A stretch of 64,000 nucleotides of DNA, from positions 20,747,611-20,811,610 of the forward strand of contig NC_135559.1 of the NCBI RefSeq assembly GCF_964340395.1. Direction: 5' to 3'. A model generated the notes under the pieces. The model worked only from the letters and a program-made list of their open reading frames with translations, made no database searches and had not been told where the DNA came from. Source of the DNA: Glandiceps talaboti (taxonomy: Eukaryota; Hemichordata; Enteropneusta; Spengelidae). Each line of letters begins with the position of its first letter. Within the stretch, counting starts at the first letter, position 1. Below are positions 11,893-24,680 of this stretch, one piece after another. The position numbers and the translations under genes were made by a program.

Positions 11893-14800
11893 TGAATTAG
11901 TGAGTGAGTGTGAGTGAGTGAATTGGTGAGTGAGTGTGTGTGTGTGTGTGAGTGAGTGAGTGTGTGTGAGTGAGTGAGTGATTGAGTGAGTGTGTGTGTG
12001 TGTGTGTGTTATGTAGCTCTGATTAGTAAGTTTTGTTTTTCTCTTTGTGAAATGAAAACAATACAGAAACAAAGTGCTAAAAATGAACAAGAATTGAAAA
12101 AAGACAAAAGTGGGAAGTCAACAAAGAAATCCAAGCGGGAAGCTAGTGGTAAGTAATAAATCATCAAAACCTGGTAATCTTATACATTCAAAGCTATGAC
12201 TTTTGCCATGACAGGGTGAATAAAGGCTTGGTAACAAAATCATTTTCTTCTTTTCTTCTCCTAACAAAGGGTTTATAAGTCAATGAAATGACATTACAAT
12301 TCTAACAATACAATAACTGTGAATTGATTTATTCCATTTTTTTAAAACTCAATTGTCGTGGTATAGCTTACAATTTACAAATCAGTTTTAGCTTCCGATA
12401 TCACAAGTCTATGTATGTCGCCATTTCGCCCTTAAATACAGCACCCGCCAGTGTTTACTTATGAAAAATTGACAATTCCTGTGACATCACATCATCCTAT
12501 CCCTAGTGATAGCACTGTAATGACGTGTGGTGACCATTGAGTAGAGGGTTACCTGAACTTAGAATATTTTTCAGTAGACATCTCTTGGTTAAATGATCAT
12601 AAGAAGATGTTTTGGATCAGCTGGTAGTTACTAGTATATAAAAACATGGTAGAATGGGACAACAAATTTACATTGTAAAGGTACAACTGGAAGGCAAAAT
12701 CACTCCCACTCATAGCGTGTAGAACTCAGTAACTATGCCTTTTAGAATAATTGTCTTTGATACACTGTATACTCATGATATGAATAACACTGAGCACTAC
12801 TATTACTGAACGTCGAACAGCATGCTTTAAATTTTGTTTTGGTCATCTTCTATTTTCAGCATTTAATACCAACACATCATATCTAGACCTATACACTGTT
12901 CCCAGTTAATGGTGTAATTATGGTTTTGATGTACACCCAATCTATCATTTATTATTGCCAGGCTATCCAATTGTGTGGTAATTACTGCTAATAAGACACA
13001 TTTTTCTCCCTCTTCATATTAGGACGTGATGAACACATAAAAAAGAAGACAAAGGTAGGTAATTTTGTAAAAAGTCATAAATTCTGGTGAGTGATATTGA
13101 TAACCTTGAAAGTTCATTGAACCTATTATTCATGTGATGAAAACTGTAAATAAGAATATCAAATTAGATTTGATTGGTCGACACATTGGACAGACACACG
13201 GAGACATCAACATAGACTGACTACATGTACCACACCTTAGCCACACATTCATACAAATTTAGTAACATTCAAATGTTTAGTTGAATTGTTGTTTAATGAT
13301 CACATTGGTGTGAAACTCACAAGGTGCTGGATCATGTAATTTTTTATAGTGCTGTGCCTTTCCAGCACTGAGAGCTATCTTTTCACTGAATACAATTCTC
13401 CTCAAGTCATATATGTTTAAGATTATCTGCAACTAAATATAGTAACTTATAGTGAAAGACAGTTTAATACTGAACAGTAGGCTAACACTGTATTTTTCTT
13501 TTTTCAAGATAAATGATGAGGTGATGTTACCACCAAACAATGTTCAGACTGAGTCTGAGATTTGTAAGTATTGTCACTGCACTTTCTGAATGAATTTATT
13601 TATTTTAATGATGATTATAACATATGCAACTCATTTCATACTTTCTTAGTAACTGCCTCTGTGAGATGACCAAACACAAAGTTCAAATTTAGTGACTATT
13701 TAGTGACTATTATGAACTGCAATTGTTACAATATTCACACATTGAAGAAAGTTATTTCCCCATTCTTAAGTATCGGGGCACAATAATTAGAATAGTATGG
13801 GTTAAAGCACTTCCTCTATCATGGGTCTGATAATGCAGACATTTCCTTTGAACCAGAGACACCATTCACACTTCTCTTCTCCTCAAACTCCCCTAGTGGT
13901 TAACCAGACATCCAAGTTAAAGACGTTTGATTCATGATTAACATAACATTTACATAATCATTATGGACAGCCTAACAGCTGTTGATGCACAATCGTACAT
14001 ATGTAGTGACTTTTTACTTACGGATAGTCCTAACGTTATCCCTGAAGTGACATTGTTTACTGAGGCTATAAAACTTGTATACCATGTATGGACATAAACG
14101 TGGTTGTTGACATGTCAGTCATCCATGGTCCGCATCATGTAAGTCTAGACACATGCAAACAAAATGCTACATTTGTTTTGTTATGCAAATAAATGTATAA
14201 CTCATAGAAATGAGAGTATGGTTGGTTAGAACAGTTGACTTCAAAAAATGTCCGGCACACCATGCTTAATTCAATTAATTTCAGTGGCAACAATAGTAAA
14301 GTTTAGTATTACAGATAAAGTTCTAAAAAAAAAGTAAAGAATGACTATTGACAGAAAGAGGAAGTTGAAAATAATTTACTGGTAAACAGATATGTCCTTG
14401 TGAGTTTTTTGACATAGGAGCTTGACATGTTGAATGTAATGTGTTGTGTTGTTGTGCCCACTATAAACTTATCGTTGGTACTTTTCCTGTGGCAAGTAGA
14501 CGCAACAATGACAACAAAAAGTATTAGATTTGTTGGTTTAACCAATTCCTCCTAAAAAGGGGACAAATTTTTGACCAAGATTGGCATCATCACAAGACAT
14601 CTCCAGTCGCAAGTTGTGGAAATAGTTTACTTTCAAACCATATTTGAAGAAACCTAGATAAACCAATTAATTGAAACACTTTTTTTAAATTTGTATATGA
14701 CATTGATTGTTATGGTGTATCATCAGGTTCTGTATTTACGCAATCTGCCATTGAGTCAAAACAAAGTACTTCTTAAAAAATCCTTGGTTTTTATTTTTTT

Positions 14801-16822
14801 ATAAGCTTATCTTTTTATGAGACAAGAAACAGATTACCAACAAGAAATATTCAAAGGCACATGAAGAAAACAATATCAAGCTCGTATGTCTGACATGTGT
14901 GGACTAAAGGGCGGGATAAAGGGTTGACAAATATTATGTTCTACACAAAAATTTATGCATTTTCATCATTCATGTCAACAACCCTTCAAATAAAGAATGA
15001 GGAAAACACAGTATATTATGTTATCAATTGTCAAAAGGAATACTCACCAGACAAAATGTAACCTTACCCTTATTACAAGATGTACAATGTTGAACAAATA
15101 CAGAAGCGGCTGATAAATCTAAGGATTTCACAATGCATTGAAAAAGAAATGGCAGTCAGCAGGTTGCTTTGCAAATGCTTCAAGGGAATTCGAATGTGCT
15201 CTGTTGACAGTTGGGACTGACTCACACCTTATAAGAATAGGTGTTTTCAGGGACTGTAGTGAAAGATTACTTGGGTAACCCTGCCTTCTAGTCATAAAAG
15301 ACTATGACAAATAAAATATTATTGACAGACAGGTCATCAAATCACAATTCATTTCAAGAGTTTATGTATTTTAATGTGGTTGTATTGATGCTATGAAAGT
15401 TATTGTACAAAACAATGTACAGCATATCAATTATCAAAGTGTTTTCACTAAGGTTGGAAAATTCCTGTCAAAATCTCAAATCTGTATGTTGAATCCCTTT
15501 AAAACACGGATATTTCTCTGATGGGCTCTACAGTATCAAATGGTAGTCAGAAGTTAAAATACTAGTATTCTTTTAGTACATCATATATTGCTGTCCTCAT
15601 CGCGGGTTGTCGGTGGCTGAGTGGTTAAACCACTTGCCTCTTACCACTGCGGGCGGGGTTCGAACCCCATTCAGGGTTCGATTAAATTTACCACGCTGTA
15701 AGTAAGAAGAGTGTCGTTCAGTTTGACTCTACCGAACAACGCAGGTTTTCCCCGGGTACTCCGGTTTCCTCCTGCATTAACACTGAACCCATGAGCGATG
15801 GCCCTCACTGGACTTCTTGGGAGACAAGTGTTTATATGCTTAAAGAACTATCCAGTATAAATAAAGATTATTATTATTACTTGACGATATTGATAAGGGA
15901 TAACAAAGACATGACATAATTATAAATTGAAAGTATGTTCAATATATTAAATGTATTGTTAATTGAACTTTATGATATATTTTGTTTGTGTTACAGGGAA
16001 GCAGAAGATACATGAATATCAGAAAACACCAATTGTGAGTATGTTTTAAAGTTTAATTACGATCTGAATTCTCTAAATTTATCTGTGTACATTGCTAATT
16101 AAGACCTTAATTCTCTAAATTTATCTGTGTACATTGCTAATTAAGACCTGAATTCTCTAAATTTATCTGTGTACATTGCTAATTAAGACCTGAATTCTCT
16201 AAATTTATCTGTGTACATTGCTAATTAAGACCTTAATTCTCTAAATTTATCTGTGTACATTGCTAATTAAGACCTTAATTCTCTAAATTTATCTGTGTAC
16301 ATTGCTAATCAGTTGTCAAAATGTATCATGACACCAGTTTCTTTATTAATTGTACAACAGCCTATGAGAGAAAATTTAACATGATAACAAAACGTGTTGA
16401 TGTATCTCAAAAATCCTTTGATCAATGTTGACTGAAGAACGTCTCATGTTTTTTTATGCAGTGGGTCCAAATGTCCCACTCTTGCAAAATCATAGTAAGA
16501 ACAATGTTTCACAGTGTAAGTTATTTAACTAAATATTTTTTTCTAACAGAATGAAGGTACCTGGGTAGCGGTTTATTTTGATGACCAACCATGGTTTGGC
16601 AAAGTGACAAAGGTCACCGAAGATATGATCGAGGCTAACTTTCTGGAGTGTATATGTGGAAAATATAGATGGCCGAGAAGATCATTAAAAGACAGTTTTC
16701 ATTTCAGCTCAGTACTAAAGACACTGCAAGTTAGTGAGAAACGAGGAAATGTAGTAATATGTGATGATAACATCAAAGAGGTCAGGTCTTTGCACCGGTA
16801 TTTCTCCACTATCTGTAACTAA
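4199..16822 (+). CDS. Uncharacterised multi-exon protein: ParB-like region, coiled coil, Tudor-like C-terminus (5' incomplete)
   Basis: Fourteen exons join without a phase conflict into 632 codons plus stop: 4199-4366, 4708-4870, 5531-5826, 6758-6980, 9005-9180, 9529-9600, 9880-10011, 11082-11138, 11470-11601, 12067-12148, 13023-13054, 13509-13563, 15997-16034, 16550-16822. Residues about 110-283 hold IEAIDGNHSFHTQ, then YYDLTPQEAKTIGIRRNMATN, the layout of ParB/sulfiredoxin-fold proteins (D-G-N-H, then an Asn-containing helix). Residues about 430-473 are heptad-like and acidic/basic (coiled coil). Residues about 474-511 are Lys-rich and could be a nuclear localisation signal. The last exon (about 543-632) has WVAVYFDDQPWFGKV and YRWPRR, resembling a Tudor-like tail common in invertebrate orphan proteins. 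A nuclear, DNA- or chromatin-related role is inference only. The start codon is not in view: exon 1 begins in phase 0 after an acceptor. Exon structure is firm; function is not. Confidence 0.8.
4452..4620 (+). repeat. Hairpin-headed dispersed repeat, copy 1
   Basis: Begins with AGCACAACATAAC..GTTTAGTTGTGCTATAGGCAT, a small hairpin, followed by an ACTTAAACTCAAAAACCACC block. The same order recurs near 7411, 8532 and 10479, and in part near 53169. It lies in intron 1 of the uncharacterised gene. Confidence 0.6.
7411..8420 (+). mobile_element. Hairpin-headed element with internal tandem repeats, longest copy
   Basis: It starts AGCACAACTG and ends CAGTTGTGCT, exact 10-base inverted termini about 1.01 kb apart. 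The left end folds on itself (AGCACAACTGAAC with GTTCAGTAGTGCT) and is followed by GTGTAAACAACTTAAAG and GTGGGTGTCTAGTTGGGAAA. From about 7960 to 8360 a degenerate unit of about 115 bp repeats, each carrying CCTAGCAAC..CCATAGCAAC and AAAGATAACA. No coding capacity was seen. It could be a Helitron/Helentron-type or another non-autonomous family. It lies in intron 4 of the surrounding gene. Confidence 0.6.
8532..8680 (+). repeat. Hairpin-headed dispersed repeat, partial copy
   Basis: Starts GGCACAACTGAAG and contains GTGTAAACAACTGAAAGTCAAA and TTTGGTGGAGACATT, matching the left part of the copy at 7411. It lies immediately downstream of that copy in the same intron. Confidence 0.5.
10479..10600 (+). 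repeat. Hairpin-headed dispersed repeat, partial copy
   Basis: AGGTTCAGTAGTGTTATAGGCATGG followed by ACTTCAACTCAAAAACTGA matches the left part of the family. It lies in the intron between the exons at 9880 and 11082. Confidence 0.5.
10668..10775 (+). repeat. Two-copy tandem duplication, 53-bp unit
   Basis: The stretch beginning TATGTCCTGTACTACACC and ending AACTATAGTGTACA occurs twice, head to tail, with almost no difference between copies. Intronic and recent-looking. Confidence 0.8.
11842..12009 (+). repeat. TG / TGAG microsatellite
   Basis: A compound repeat of GTGA and GT units in an intron, ending about 57 bases before the acceptor of the exon at 12067. Confidence 0.95.
15605..15881 (+). 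mobile_element. tRNA-derived SINE
   Basis: The 5' part resembles a tRNA gene, with box A TGGCTGAGTGG (15614-15624) and box B GGTTCGAACCC (15657-15667). Downstream is the conserved SINE core GGTTTTCCCCGGGTACTCC and GGTTTCCTCCTGC. The 3' end is AATAAAGATTATTATTATTAC. The tRNA-like part lacks a recognisable mature tRNA 3' end and continues into the core, so it is called a SINE and not a tRNA gene. It sits in an intron of the uncharacterised gene. Confidence 0.85.
16066..16309 (+). repeat. 42-bp tandem repeat, about six copies
   Basis: The unit AATTCTCTAAATTTATCTGT..CATTGCTAATTAAGACCTK (42 bases) is repeated nearly perfectly; a T/G difference at the end of the unit separates the copies. It is intronic, between the exons at 15997 and 16550. 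Confidence 0.95.
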
Positions 16823-17031
16823 AATCTCTACATTTTCGGTTGTAACAACCAGGGTTCACATTTTTAGTTAGCTCCGCTGTCGGCGAAAGACTTCAAATCC
16901 AAATTATGCACCCCTTCTACAGAATGGTCCATTCCAGTAGGTATATATGCTCTTGACAAAGTCATTAAGTTGCCTAGCCTGAAAGTGTATGCTGTCACTG
17001 TACGGGACGATTTTTGACATAGTCAGTCATC

Positions 17032-17037
17032 AATAAA
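17032..17037 (+). terminator. Polyadenylation signal AATAAA
   Basis: The first AATAAA after the stop codon at 16820-16822 lies 210 bases downstream. This gives a 3' UTR of about 230 bases for the uncharacterised gene. A second possible signal is near 17219. Confidence 0.55.
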
Positions 17038-19129
17038 AAATTATAATACTCATTTTGAAAGGGAAAGTACTTTGTGGTTTATTTATGGAGTTTTGATTTT
17101 GTATGATCAATATATTTCATTGGCCTCTTTGTGGGAAAGAAATAAGCTAATGATATGCACTGTAATATATATGAATTACTTAAATGTACAGGATCAATGC
17201 AAAATAATTTACTCTAAGAAATAAAAGATAAGTTACATTTAAATGTATGGAATGTTCGTTGAATACTTCTTGGCTGATTGATGTGAGAGAGTATTAATGA
17301 GTGTTGTTGCCTAACTAAACACTTTCCTATTGATTCATTTATATTTGGTTTGGTCCTCTTGGTATGTACTTCATGTTATGAAAGAAGATTGGATCATATA
17401 TGTATTGATATAGTTGCAAATTTTATATGGGGTTTGAGATAGATTTAAAAAAAATGTACACCATGCACCTTGAAATTTATCAGCACACAATATCTTTGGA
17501 CAGGTTGACCATTATATATTAAACAATTCAGCAATAAATGGTGGCAGTATTAAATACATACCTAAAAATCAAAATGATTGGAAATATTGTACTGTACTCT
17601 GTCTCCACAGATATGTTCACTCACAAGTGATTCAGTACTGTTCAACAAATGTTGCTAGTGCAGCTTTTAAATTTGTACTGTACGTCTCTGGATAGATTTT
17701 GTGATTAAGTCTACGTAGTGACATTATGCATGGTTTCAGTATTAATTTACAACTCCAGTCACTAGAAATATCTTCATGCATACAAGATTCTTTTTAATAA
17801 TGATATCACCCAAACCACTGTTATTACTCTGGTGAATTGAGCCTTCTGTTCAGTAAGACAGATGCCAACTAAAACATGGTTTAATTCTAGTCTCAGTAAG
17901 GAGGCGTCTCTGAAAGGTATTTTTTCTAAGTAGCCACACACACATAGGCTAACACAGGTAGTGTTTTATTGACAGAGTTTCATGGACTTGCAGTATGCTG
18001 TTAAATTCTGAGACTTCCAAGGTATATGCTATCTTGATCACATGTTGATTAGATTCACACAACAGAGAAACCGCTATCACATCAAACAACAATAGTTGTA
18101 GTTTGTGTCAATCTTAGTAAACCGAAATATAAATTTCCAGGGTTGTAAGTCCTTTCTCGTTTTGCAGCTTGACTTATTTCCATGATAGTATTTCTTTTAC
18201 AGCACATTGAAGGTTACTGTCCACTCTCTCTCTGTTTGATAGTCACAGAGAAACCAATAAAAGAAATTGCACATTCTACATTTCAAGAAACAAAATCACA
18301 ATTTCTACCTTTTAATAGTCTGAATGAAATAAATCGTGTAAATGTACAGCAACTAGACGCAGACACATAGATGGGTATCACTGTTTTGATGTCTTTGTAC
18401 ATGGTAGCATGTTAGTTCATTTCATTTTGATAGACAAAATATAGCAGGAACCTGGATTCATTTAATCTTGCTATGTTAAAAATGGAGCCTGCACCATTTG
18501 TCATTGGCTTCTGAGTGGTTGTATCAAACAGAGAAAGTGAACACTAACCTGCAATGCACTGTATATTCATTTTATGGAGAGTATTAAGATTGAAACTACT
18601 GTAGGTTTGATTCTTCTTTTGACAGATCTGTCTTTGGTGAAGTCAGAAACATAGTTATGTCACACTGCCTAGCATAAGTTTACGACTTGTGTATCATCAG
18701 ATACGTATAATGTCTATACGTCCCTAGTATAATGTCCTCACAATGTCAAAGTTGAAAGGTCAGGGGGTCAGGCTTGACCACAAATAAGAATTTGTACAAT
18801 GAATGATTTCCTTATCATATACTGAAATAATCATGAGAATGTTTTATTATTTAAAAAAAAGAAAATATTTGAAATAATTTTAAAATATCCCCATCTTATC
18901 AAGTGAAAAGAAGAGTCTAATAAGATATCAAATGTCTTTCATTAATCTATTGAATATATTTCTTTCGATTTTAGCAATTATGTAGCAGTCTGACAGATTT
19001 TACTTGAATATCAATTTTATTCAGTCTCAGTGTCCAGAAAATAGAGTTTTGTTTCCTGTCTGTTAGTGTCATTGATGTGTGTATGTTTACCATATGATCA
19101 CTAGCTATTATACCATGCATGAACCAGGT

Positions 19130-19450
19130 TCAACAAACAATATGGAATGTATACTCTGGTCATTGTATGCCACGACAACAAATGTCTATGTCACAACAAT
19201 GCGCGTCTACATCTTTGGTTCTGCTGTGTTCAAAATATGAGTCTAAATGCTCAAAATTACCATTACTTTCCCTGATTTAAAACCAACTACATTGTATTTA
19301 TAATATTTATATTATTCCTCAATATTTTTCTTCTTTCAGCCTGAAAATACTTGTGACCTAAGGGTTGTCACTACTTGTTGCTAGGGCCCCTTAGGTGACT
19401 CTGGCTGAACGAAGAAAAATATTGGGGAATAATATCTAATTATATTACAA
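19130..19450 (+). repeat. Foldback-type dispersed repeat, copy 1 (relative at 46.2 kb)
   Basis: ATTATTCCTCAATATTTTTCTTC..CAGCCTGAAA pairs with CTGGCTGAACGAAGAAAAATATTGGGGAATAAT (imperfectly). A similar order of blocks (GAGTC.AAATG.TCAAA, CATTCAGCCTGAAAATACT, GCT.AACGAAGAAAA) occurs at about 46170-46400. Confidence 0.55.
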
Positions 19451-19974
19451 AATAGAATTGATATAGTGATATACATGTACATCTGTGCTTGGTGGTTTCA
19501 TGGATGTAGGAAGGACAGGAGAAACAGCTTCCTTTAATTAGTTTTGTCTTCACCCGAGTTAATCCCTTTATCAAAACCCTTTGGTACAACCTGCATGGCT
19601 GCCATTGTGTAGGCTCTGAGAGATTGCCCTTGGTTGCTAGGGCGTATCTCTAGTCATTAGTCCTTCCTACCTCCATGGTGATTTGAAGTGCTAATGTTTT
19701 CATTTCGCAAATAACTTTCTCATGTTACGTGAATTTTTCTTGAATTGTATGGTATTGTGTTATAGTGTTGTTTAGCAAAATGTAATGTACTCAGTGATGT
19801 GAGAATATTTTCAATATCTGATTCAAAGATTTGTAGTCTGTTTTGAGTAATGTTAATGAAATCAACACTTCACTCATTGAATAAACAATGTACTTGTATC
19901 AATTTAATACTCTAGTATGATTAATCAGGTTATAATGGTGGGGGGGGGCATGAGGAAGGTTGCAATTTGGGTAT

Positions 19975-20445
19975 AAAAATGTGTGCAGTTTAGAAGCCAA
20001 TATTCCCAGAGTCTTTTGTGTGTAAATACCACATGCCGAGCTTAGAAGCCAATACTCCCAGGTTAGATGCCAAGACTCCCACAGTCCTTTGTGTTTGGGC
20101 ATGCCCAGTTTAGAAGCCAATACTCCCAGAGTCTTTTGTGTGTAAATACCACATGCCTAGCTTAGAAGCCAATACTCCCAGAGTCCAGTTTAGAAGCCAA
20201 CATTCCCAGGTTAGAGGCCAAGACTCCCATAGTCTTTTATGTTTGGGCATGCCCAGTTTAGAAGCCAATACTCCCAGAGTCCTATGCGTGTGAACAGTTC
20301 CAGGTTAGAGGCAATTTTCCCATAATCCTTTATATATGGGCATGCTCAGTATAGAGGCCAATACTCCCAGAATTCTTTGTGCATGGACAGTCTTAGGTTA
20401 GAGAGCAAAATTCCCAGAGTTCTTTGCGTGTAGACATTCATGGTT
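19975..20445 (+). repeat. Degenerate tandem repeat containing TTAGAAGCCAATACTCCCAG
   Basis: The motif TTAGAAGCCAATACTCCCAG and variants (TTAGAGGCCAAGACTCCCA) recurs about a dozen times at irregular 35-60 base spacing, interleaved with AGTCTTTTGTGTGTAAATACC and GGGCATGCCC-type blocks. Non-coding. Confidence 0.85.
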
Positions 20446-21994
20446 AGCCTATGACCCATGTTGGTGCGAGTCACGTGTTTGTGACTAACATTGGTTATCA
20501 ACTAACATAATAATCCACACTCACTCCAACGGGCATCTTCAACATTCATTCCGTTCTTGTACACTCAATCGCAGATATGAACTAAATGTCTCTTGGACTG
20601 CTCTCCTTAGGATTATGCACAGTGACATCTTCAGGAACGTTGTCAGTATGGAGTCATTGTTTATAATTACCACCGGGTGGTGGGAAAGGGAGTGACCAGT
20701 TGTGAAGGGGCAATGATACCATGGGAGGGGAAGGGATTTGGGTATAGACATGAATACGTCAGTCGTTAACAAGTCAGTTGCATTCTGACAAGTATTAGAG
20801 TAGATTCACACACTAACTGTATTACACACACTGCTCTTTACTCTGCACACTTAAGACACAACACACTTGAAATGCATTTATTGAAAGTTTAATATGTAAC
20901 ACCTATATATGTATGTCAATGTACAGTGTATACTGTATGTGACCTTATAAAGATGTAGAACCACTGCACTGTAGTATCAAGTAAGTGTAATGTTCACTTC
21001 TTGATATCTTGAACGCCTTGTCAAGTTTACCAGTTTGCTGCAATAATATATTTCAACTCTTAGCTAAACGTAGCTAGCCCTCAGACTTACTAGAATATTA
21101 AGCATATTGCATTGCTTACCCAGTATTCCAGGCTTGGGACTGGCTAAGTTATTCAATGCCAATGAATAACCTAGGCGCCTTTACCAGCTACACCTACAGT
21201 ATCCCATAACTTGGCAAACCAAACGCCAATCACCCACCCACCAACATTTGCAGCGCGCTTGCAAATGTTGGGTCAGTTCAGAGCCATAAGCCTGGGGACT
21301 GTATTTTATGACTATAGCTCTCAACTGGTTCTATAACCTTAGATCTAACTTAGTCCACTGGGACTGTGGACATCTAACTTCAACACAGTCTGACCATGTT
21401 GTATAGTTCCCTGTGCTATATCTATCCTGACTAACCATTATTATGATGCCGCTGTGTGTGGCCGACCAACTGTCCACATCTTCCAAAGCCTTGTGTTGTA
21501 ATATGGCTGGAATTGGTTTCTGCAAAAGATAACTTAAAAGAGACATTTTATTAGTATAATGAAAATAAATTACAAGTCGTGTACTTTATTGAAAACAATT
21601 ACATTCAGATAAATACAAAATACAATCTAACAATGGTGAAATTAAAATTACATATCAAAAATGAAATAGTAATCCCGTTTTTCCCAAACAGTATTTACTT
21701 GTTTACAAATAAATATCACTTGGGAGAAAGAGGATTAAATTTACAATTACAATAACTTCATCTTGATGTGATGTAGTCTTCTCCATAAAGTCTTCTTTCC
21801 TGCATCCAGTATCTTCCTGTACTTGTAGCTTCCTTAAACTCAACTCAAAGAATGTTAGAACAATATAATATTACACAATATTTTAGATATATGCATTTTA
21901 TCTACCCCATTTTGTATTGAAAATTACGTTGACCGAATATATTTTGTAAATTTATCTTCTTTTCTCAGTAGCTCTTGTGGATGACTTTATTATG

Positions 21995-22765
21995 GGATGA
22001 TTTGTGGGTGTCTCTGTGTAAACACTATTTATGGGGCAATCTGTGTTGTATCTGTATCTAACCTTTCTATGGGGGCAATCTACATGACATGGGTGTCTCT
22101 GTGTAAACATTATCTATGGGGGCAATATGTAGGTGTCGCTGTGTCAAAACTATCTATTGGGCATCTCTGGGTGTCTCTGTGTAAACACTATTTATGGGGC
22201 AATCTGTGTTGTATCTGTATCTAACCTTTCTATGGGGGCAATCTACATGTATGGGTGTTGCTGTGTCAACATTATCTATGGGGGCAATATGTAGGTGTCG
22301 TTGTGTCAAAACTATCTATTGGGCATCTCTGGGTGTCTCTGTGTAAACACTATTTATGGGGCAATCTGTGTTGTATCTGTATCTAACCTATCTATGGGGG
22401 CAATCTATGGGTGTCTCTGTGTCAACATTATCTATGGGGGCAATATGTAGGTGTCGCTGTGTCAAAACTATCTAGTGGGCATCTCTGGGTGTCTCTGTGT
22501 AAACACTATTTATGGGGCAATCTGTGTTGTATCTGTATCTAACCTATCTATGGGGCAATCTATGGGTGTCTCTGTGTCAACATTATCTATGGGGGCAATA
22601 TGTAGGTGTCTGTCAAAACTATCTAGGGGGCATCTGTGGGTGTCTATGTCAAAACTATCTAGGGGGCAGCTGTGGGTGTCTATGTCAAAAGTATCTAGGG
22701 GGCATCTGTGGGTGTCTATGTCAAAAGTATCTATAGGGCATCAGTGGGTGTCTCTGTCAACATTA
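21995..22765 (+). repeat. About 160-bp higher-order tandem repeat of TATGGGGGCAATCT-type units
   Basis: Subunits of about 40 bases (GTGTCTCTGTGT..AACA.TATCTATGGGGGCAAT) are arranged in blocks. The ATGGGGCAATCTGTGTTG block recurs near 22031, 22194, 22356 and 22512, a period of about 160 bases. Toward the right the units become short and simple. The long frames here are repeat artefacts. Confidence 0.9.
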
Positions 22766-23689
22766 TCTCTAGAAATGTTTGTGGAAATTAAATTTGTTGA
22801 GTTTTAATGTTCTTATGGTAAATATATATGTGTACATTCGACTGTTTTTTGAATAAACTGATGAAGATCAATGGGCTATATATAGTTTGTATATAATGTT
22901 TTTTTTTAAATGATTAAAAGGGAGAATTTTTTGACCACAGTACCGAGTAATTGTGGTCATATATTTTTAGAAGAAAAATTCATATGAAGTAATTTGTATA
23001 ACAAGCATTATAATTGATGAAATTCTGTGTTACTATTTCTACCTGAATAACAAATCTCAGTGTTAAGACAAGACAATGAGAATAATCCAGTGAAAACATC
23101 TTTATGTTATTAAATTAATTAATATAAAATGACAACCATCTACAAATTTATACTTGTACAAACTTGTGTATAAACGAGTTTGGTACAAAAAATATTTTGG
23201 TTAACCCTAATTCTGCCCCAGCCATTATCTTTTTAAAAAATAACCCAAAGACTTTTAATGCTTGTTAATCGTGTTTCCCTAACTTGTGTTTTTTTTGTGT
23301 ACAAGAGTTTTAAGTTTTTGACTTGTATGACCGAATTTGATAACTTAGTTTTAAGTAGAACTTTGTATAAGGTTGTCGTTTATACAATAAACTTGATAGC
23401 ATAAAAATAGTTTCGCTAGACAAATTCTATTGTCTATTCTTAGCATTGGGATCTATGCTTCAGGTAGAAATACAAGTGTCTTGGGCCATAATTATAATCT
23501 TTTGCAATATTAGCAACTTCATAGTTTTAATTAAGTTTTAATGATAGCCAAATATAATAGCAGGATTTGAAAGCATCGATCAACATTTTTAGTTACTGCT
23601 GAGAAGAGCAAAATCGTTTCAAATGTTCTTGGATAGGACTAGGGCTTAAAATGTTACAAATCACAAGTAGAGCTATGTAATAGAATTTT

Positions 23690-24680
23690 TCTCATAAATT
23701 GTTCTTTTTACACATCTGGGAATACTAGTACTTGGAATAATTTTTTGTTTTGTTTTGTTTTGTTTTGGTTTTAGGGTTTGTTTTTTTGTGTTTTTTTTTT
23801 TTTTTTTTTTTTTGGGGGGGGGGGGCAAGCAACAGCGATTGCAGGGCTTTAATTTTGTAATTATTAATATGTATCGAGACTGAATGTTTGCTCACCGTGC
23901 CATGGGTTTTGAGAAATTGATTAGAATTTATTCTGTTGGTTATTTTGCACTTCTGGAAATGGCATCATTTGTATGAGCGATTTTTTTGTGTGAGCAATAG
24001 TAATTATAGGGCCTTGATTTTAAATGTAAATTAGTATTGAGACACAAATGTTTGGTCCACTATGTAACTAACAGCTTATCAAGTTATCTTATGAATTATT
24101 TTACCCCTCTAGTATATAGCAACATTTGAACGAACGCAATAGTAATTATAGTTAACTATAATTATAATTTAGTTAGTATCGAGACACAAATGTTTGATCC
24201 CTATGTCACGGGTTTTGAGAAATTGTATGAGTAGAATTTTTCTTATACATTATTTTTTTACAATTCTGGAAATGACAAGAAGAATTAATTTTTGTGAGAA
24301 ATAGTAATTATATAGGGCCTTAATTTTGTATGTAAATTAGTATATAGACACATTTGGTCCGTCACTGTGTCATGGGTTTTGAGAAGTTAACTAGAATTTT
24401 TTCTTATTTTCTTACACTGGAAATAGCAACATCTGGACGAACGCAACAGTAATTACAGAGCCTCGATTTTGTATGTAAATTAGTATCTTGACACAAATGG
24501 TTGATCACTATGTCACAGGTTTTGAGAAATTGTACGGCGGGAATTCTTTCTTATACATTATTTTTACACTTTTGGAAATTGCAAAATTTGGATGAATGAG
24601 TTTTTTCTGAACGATGATAAATATAGGGCCTTCAATTTGATATTGAGACACATATTTGGTCACTATATCAGGAGTATATA
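23690..24680 (+). repeat. Degenerate tandem repeat, period about 155 bp
   Basis: The blocks AGTAATTATAGGGCCTT, TGTAAATTAGTATCGAGACACAAATG, TGTCA.GGGTTTTGAGAA and TTCTTATACATTATTTTT recur in this order about six times with many substitutions. No coding content. Confidence 0.8.

Noticed and set aside
15605-15680. A functional tRNA gene
   Set aside because: Box A and box B are good, but no complete acceptor stem was found and the sequence runs into a SINE core and a repetitive tail.
16066-16309. A CRISPR-like array (regular 42-base repeats)
   Set aside because: The whole unit is repeated with no unique spacers, and the context is an animal intron.
18182-18370. Extra terminal exon of the uncharacterised gene
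   Set aside because: It follows an acceptor-like sequence, but the gene already has a stop at 16822 and a polyadenylation signal at 17032, and the 62-residue frame has no features.
22451-22807. 118-residue Cys/Ser/Gly-rich repeat protein
   Set aside because: It is a translation of the 160-base tandem repeat with shifting units; no start or splice context.
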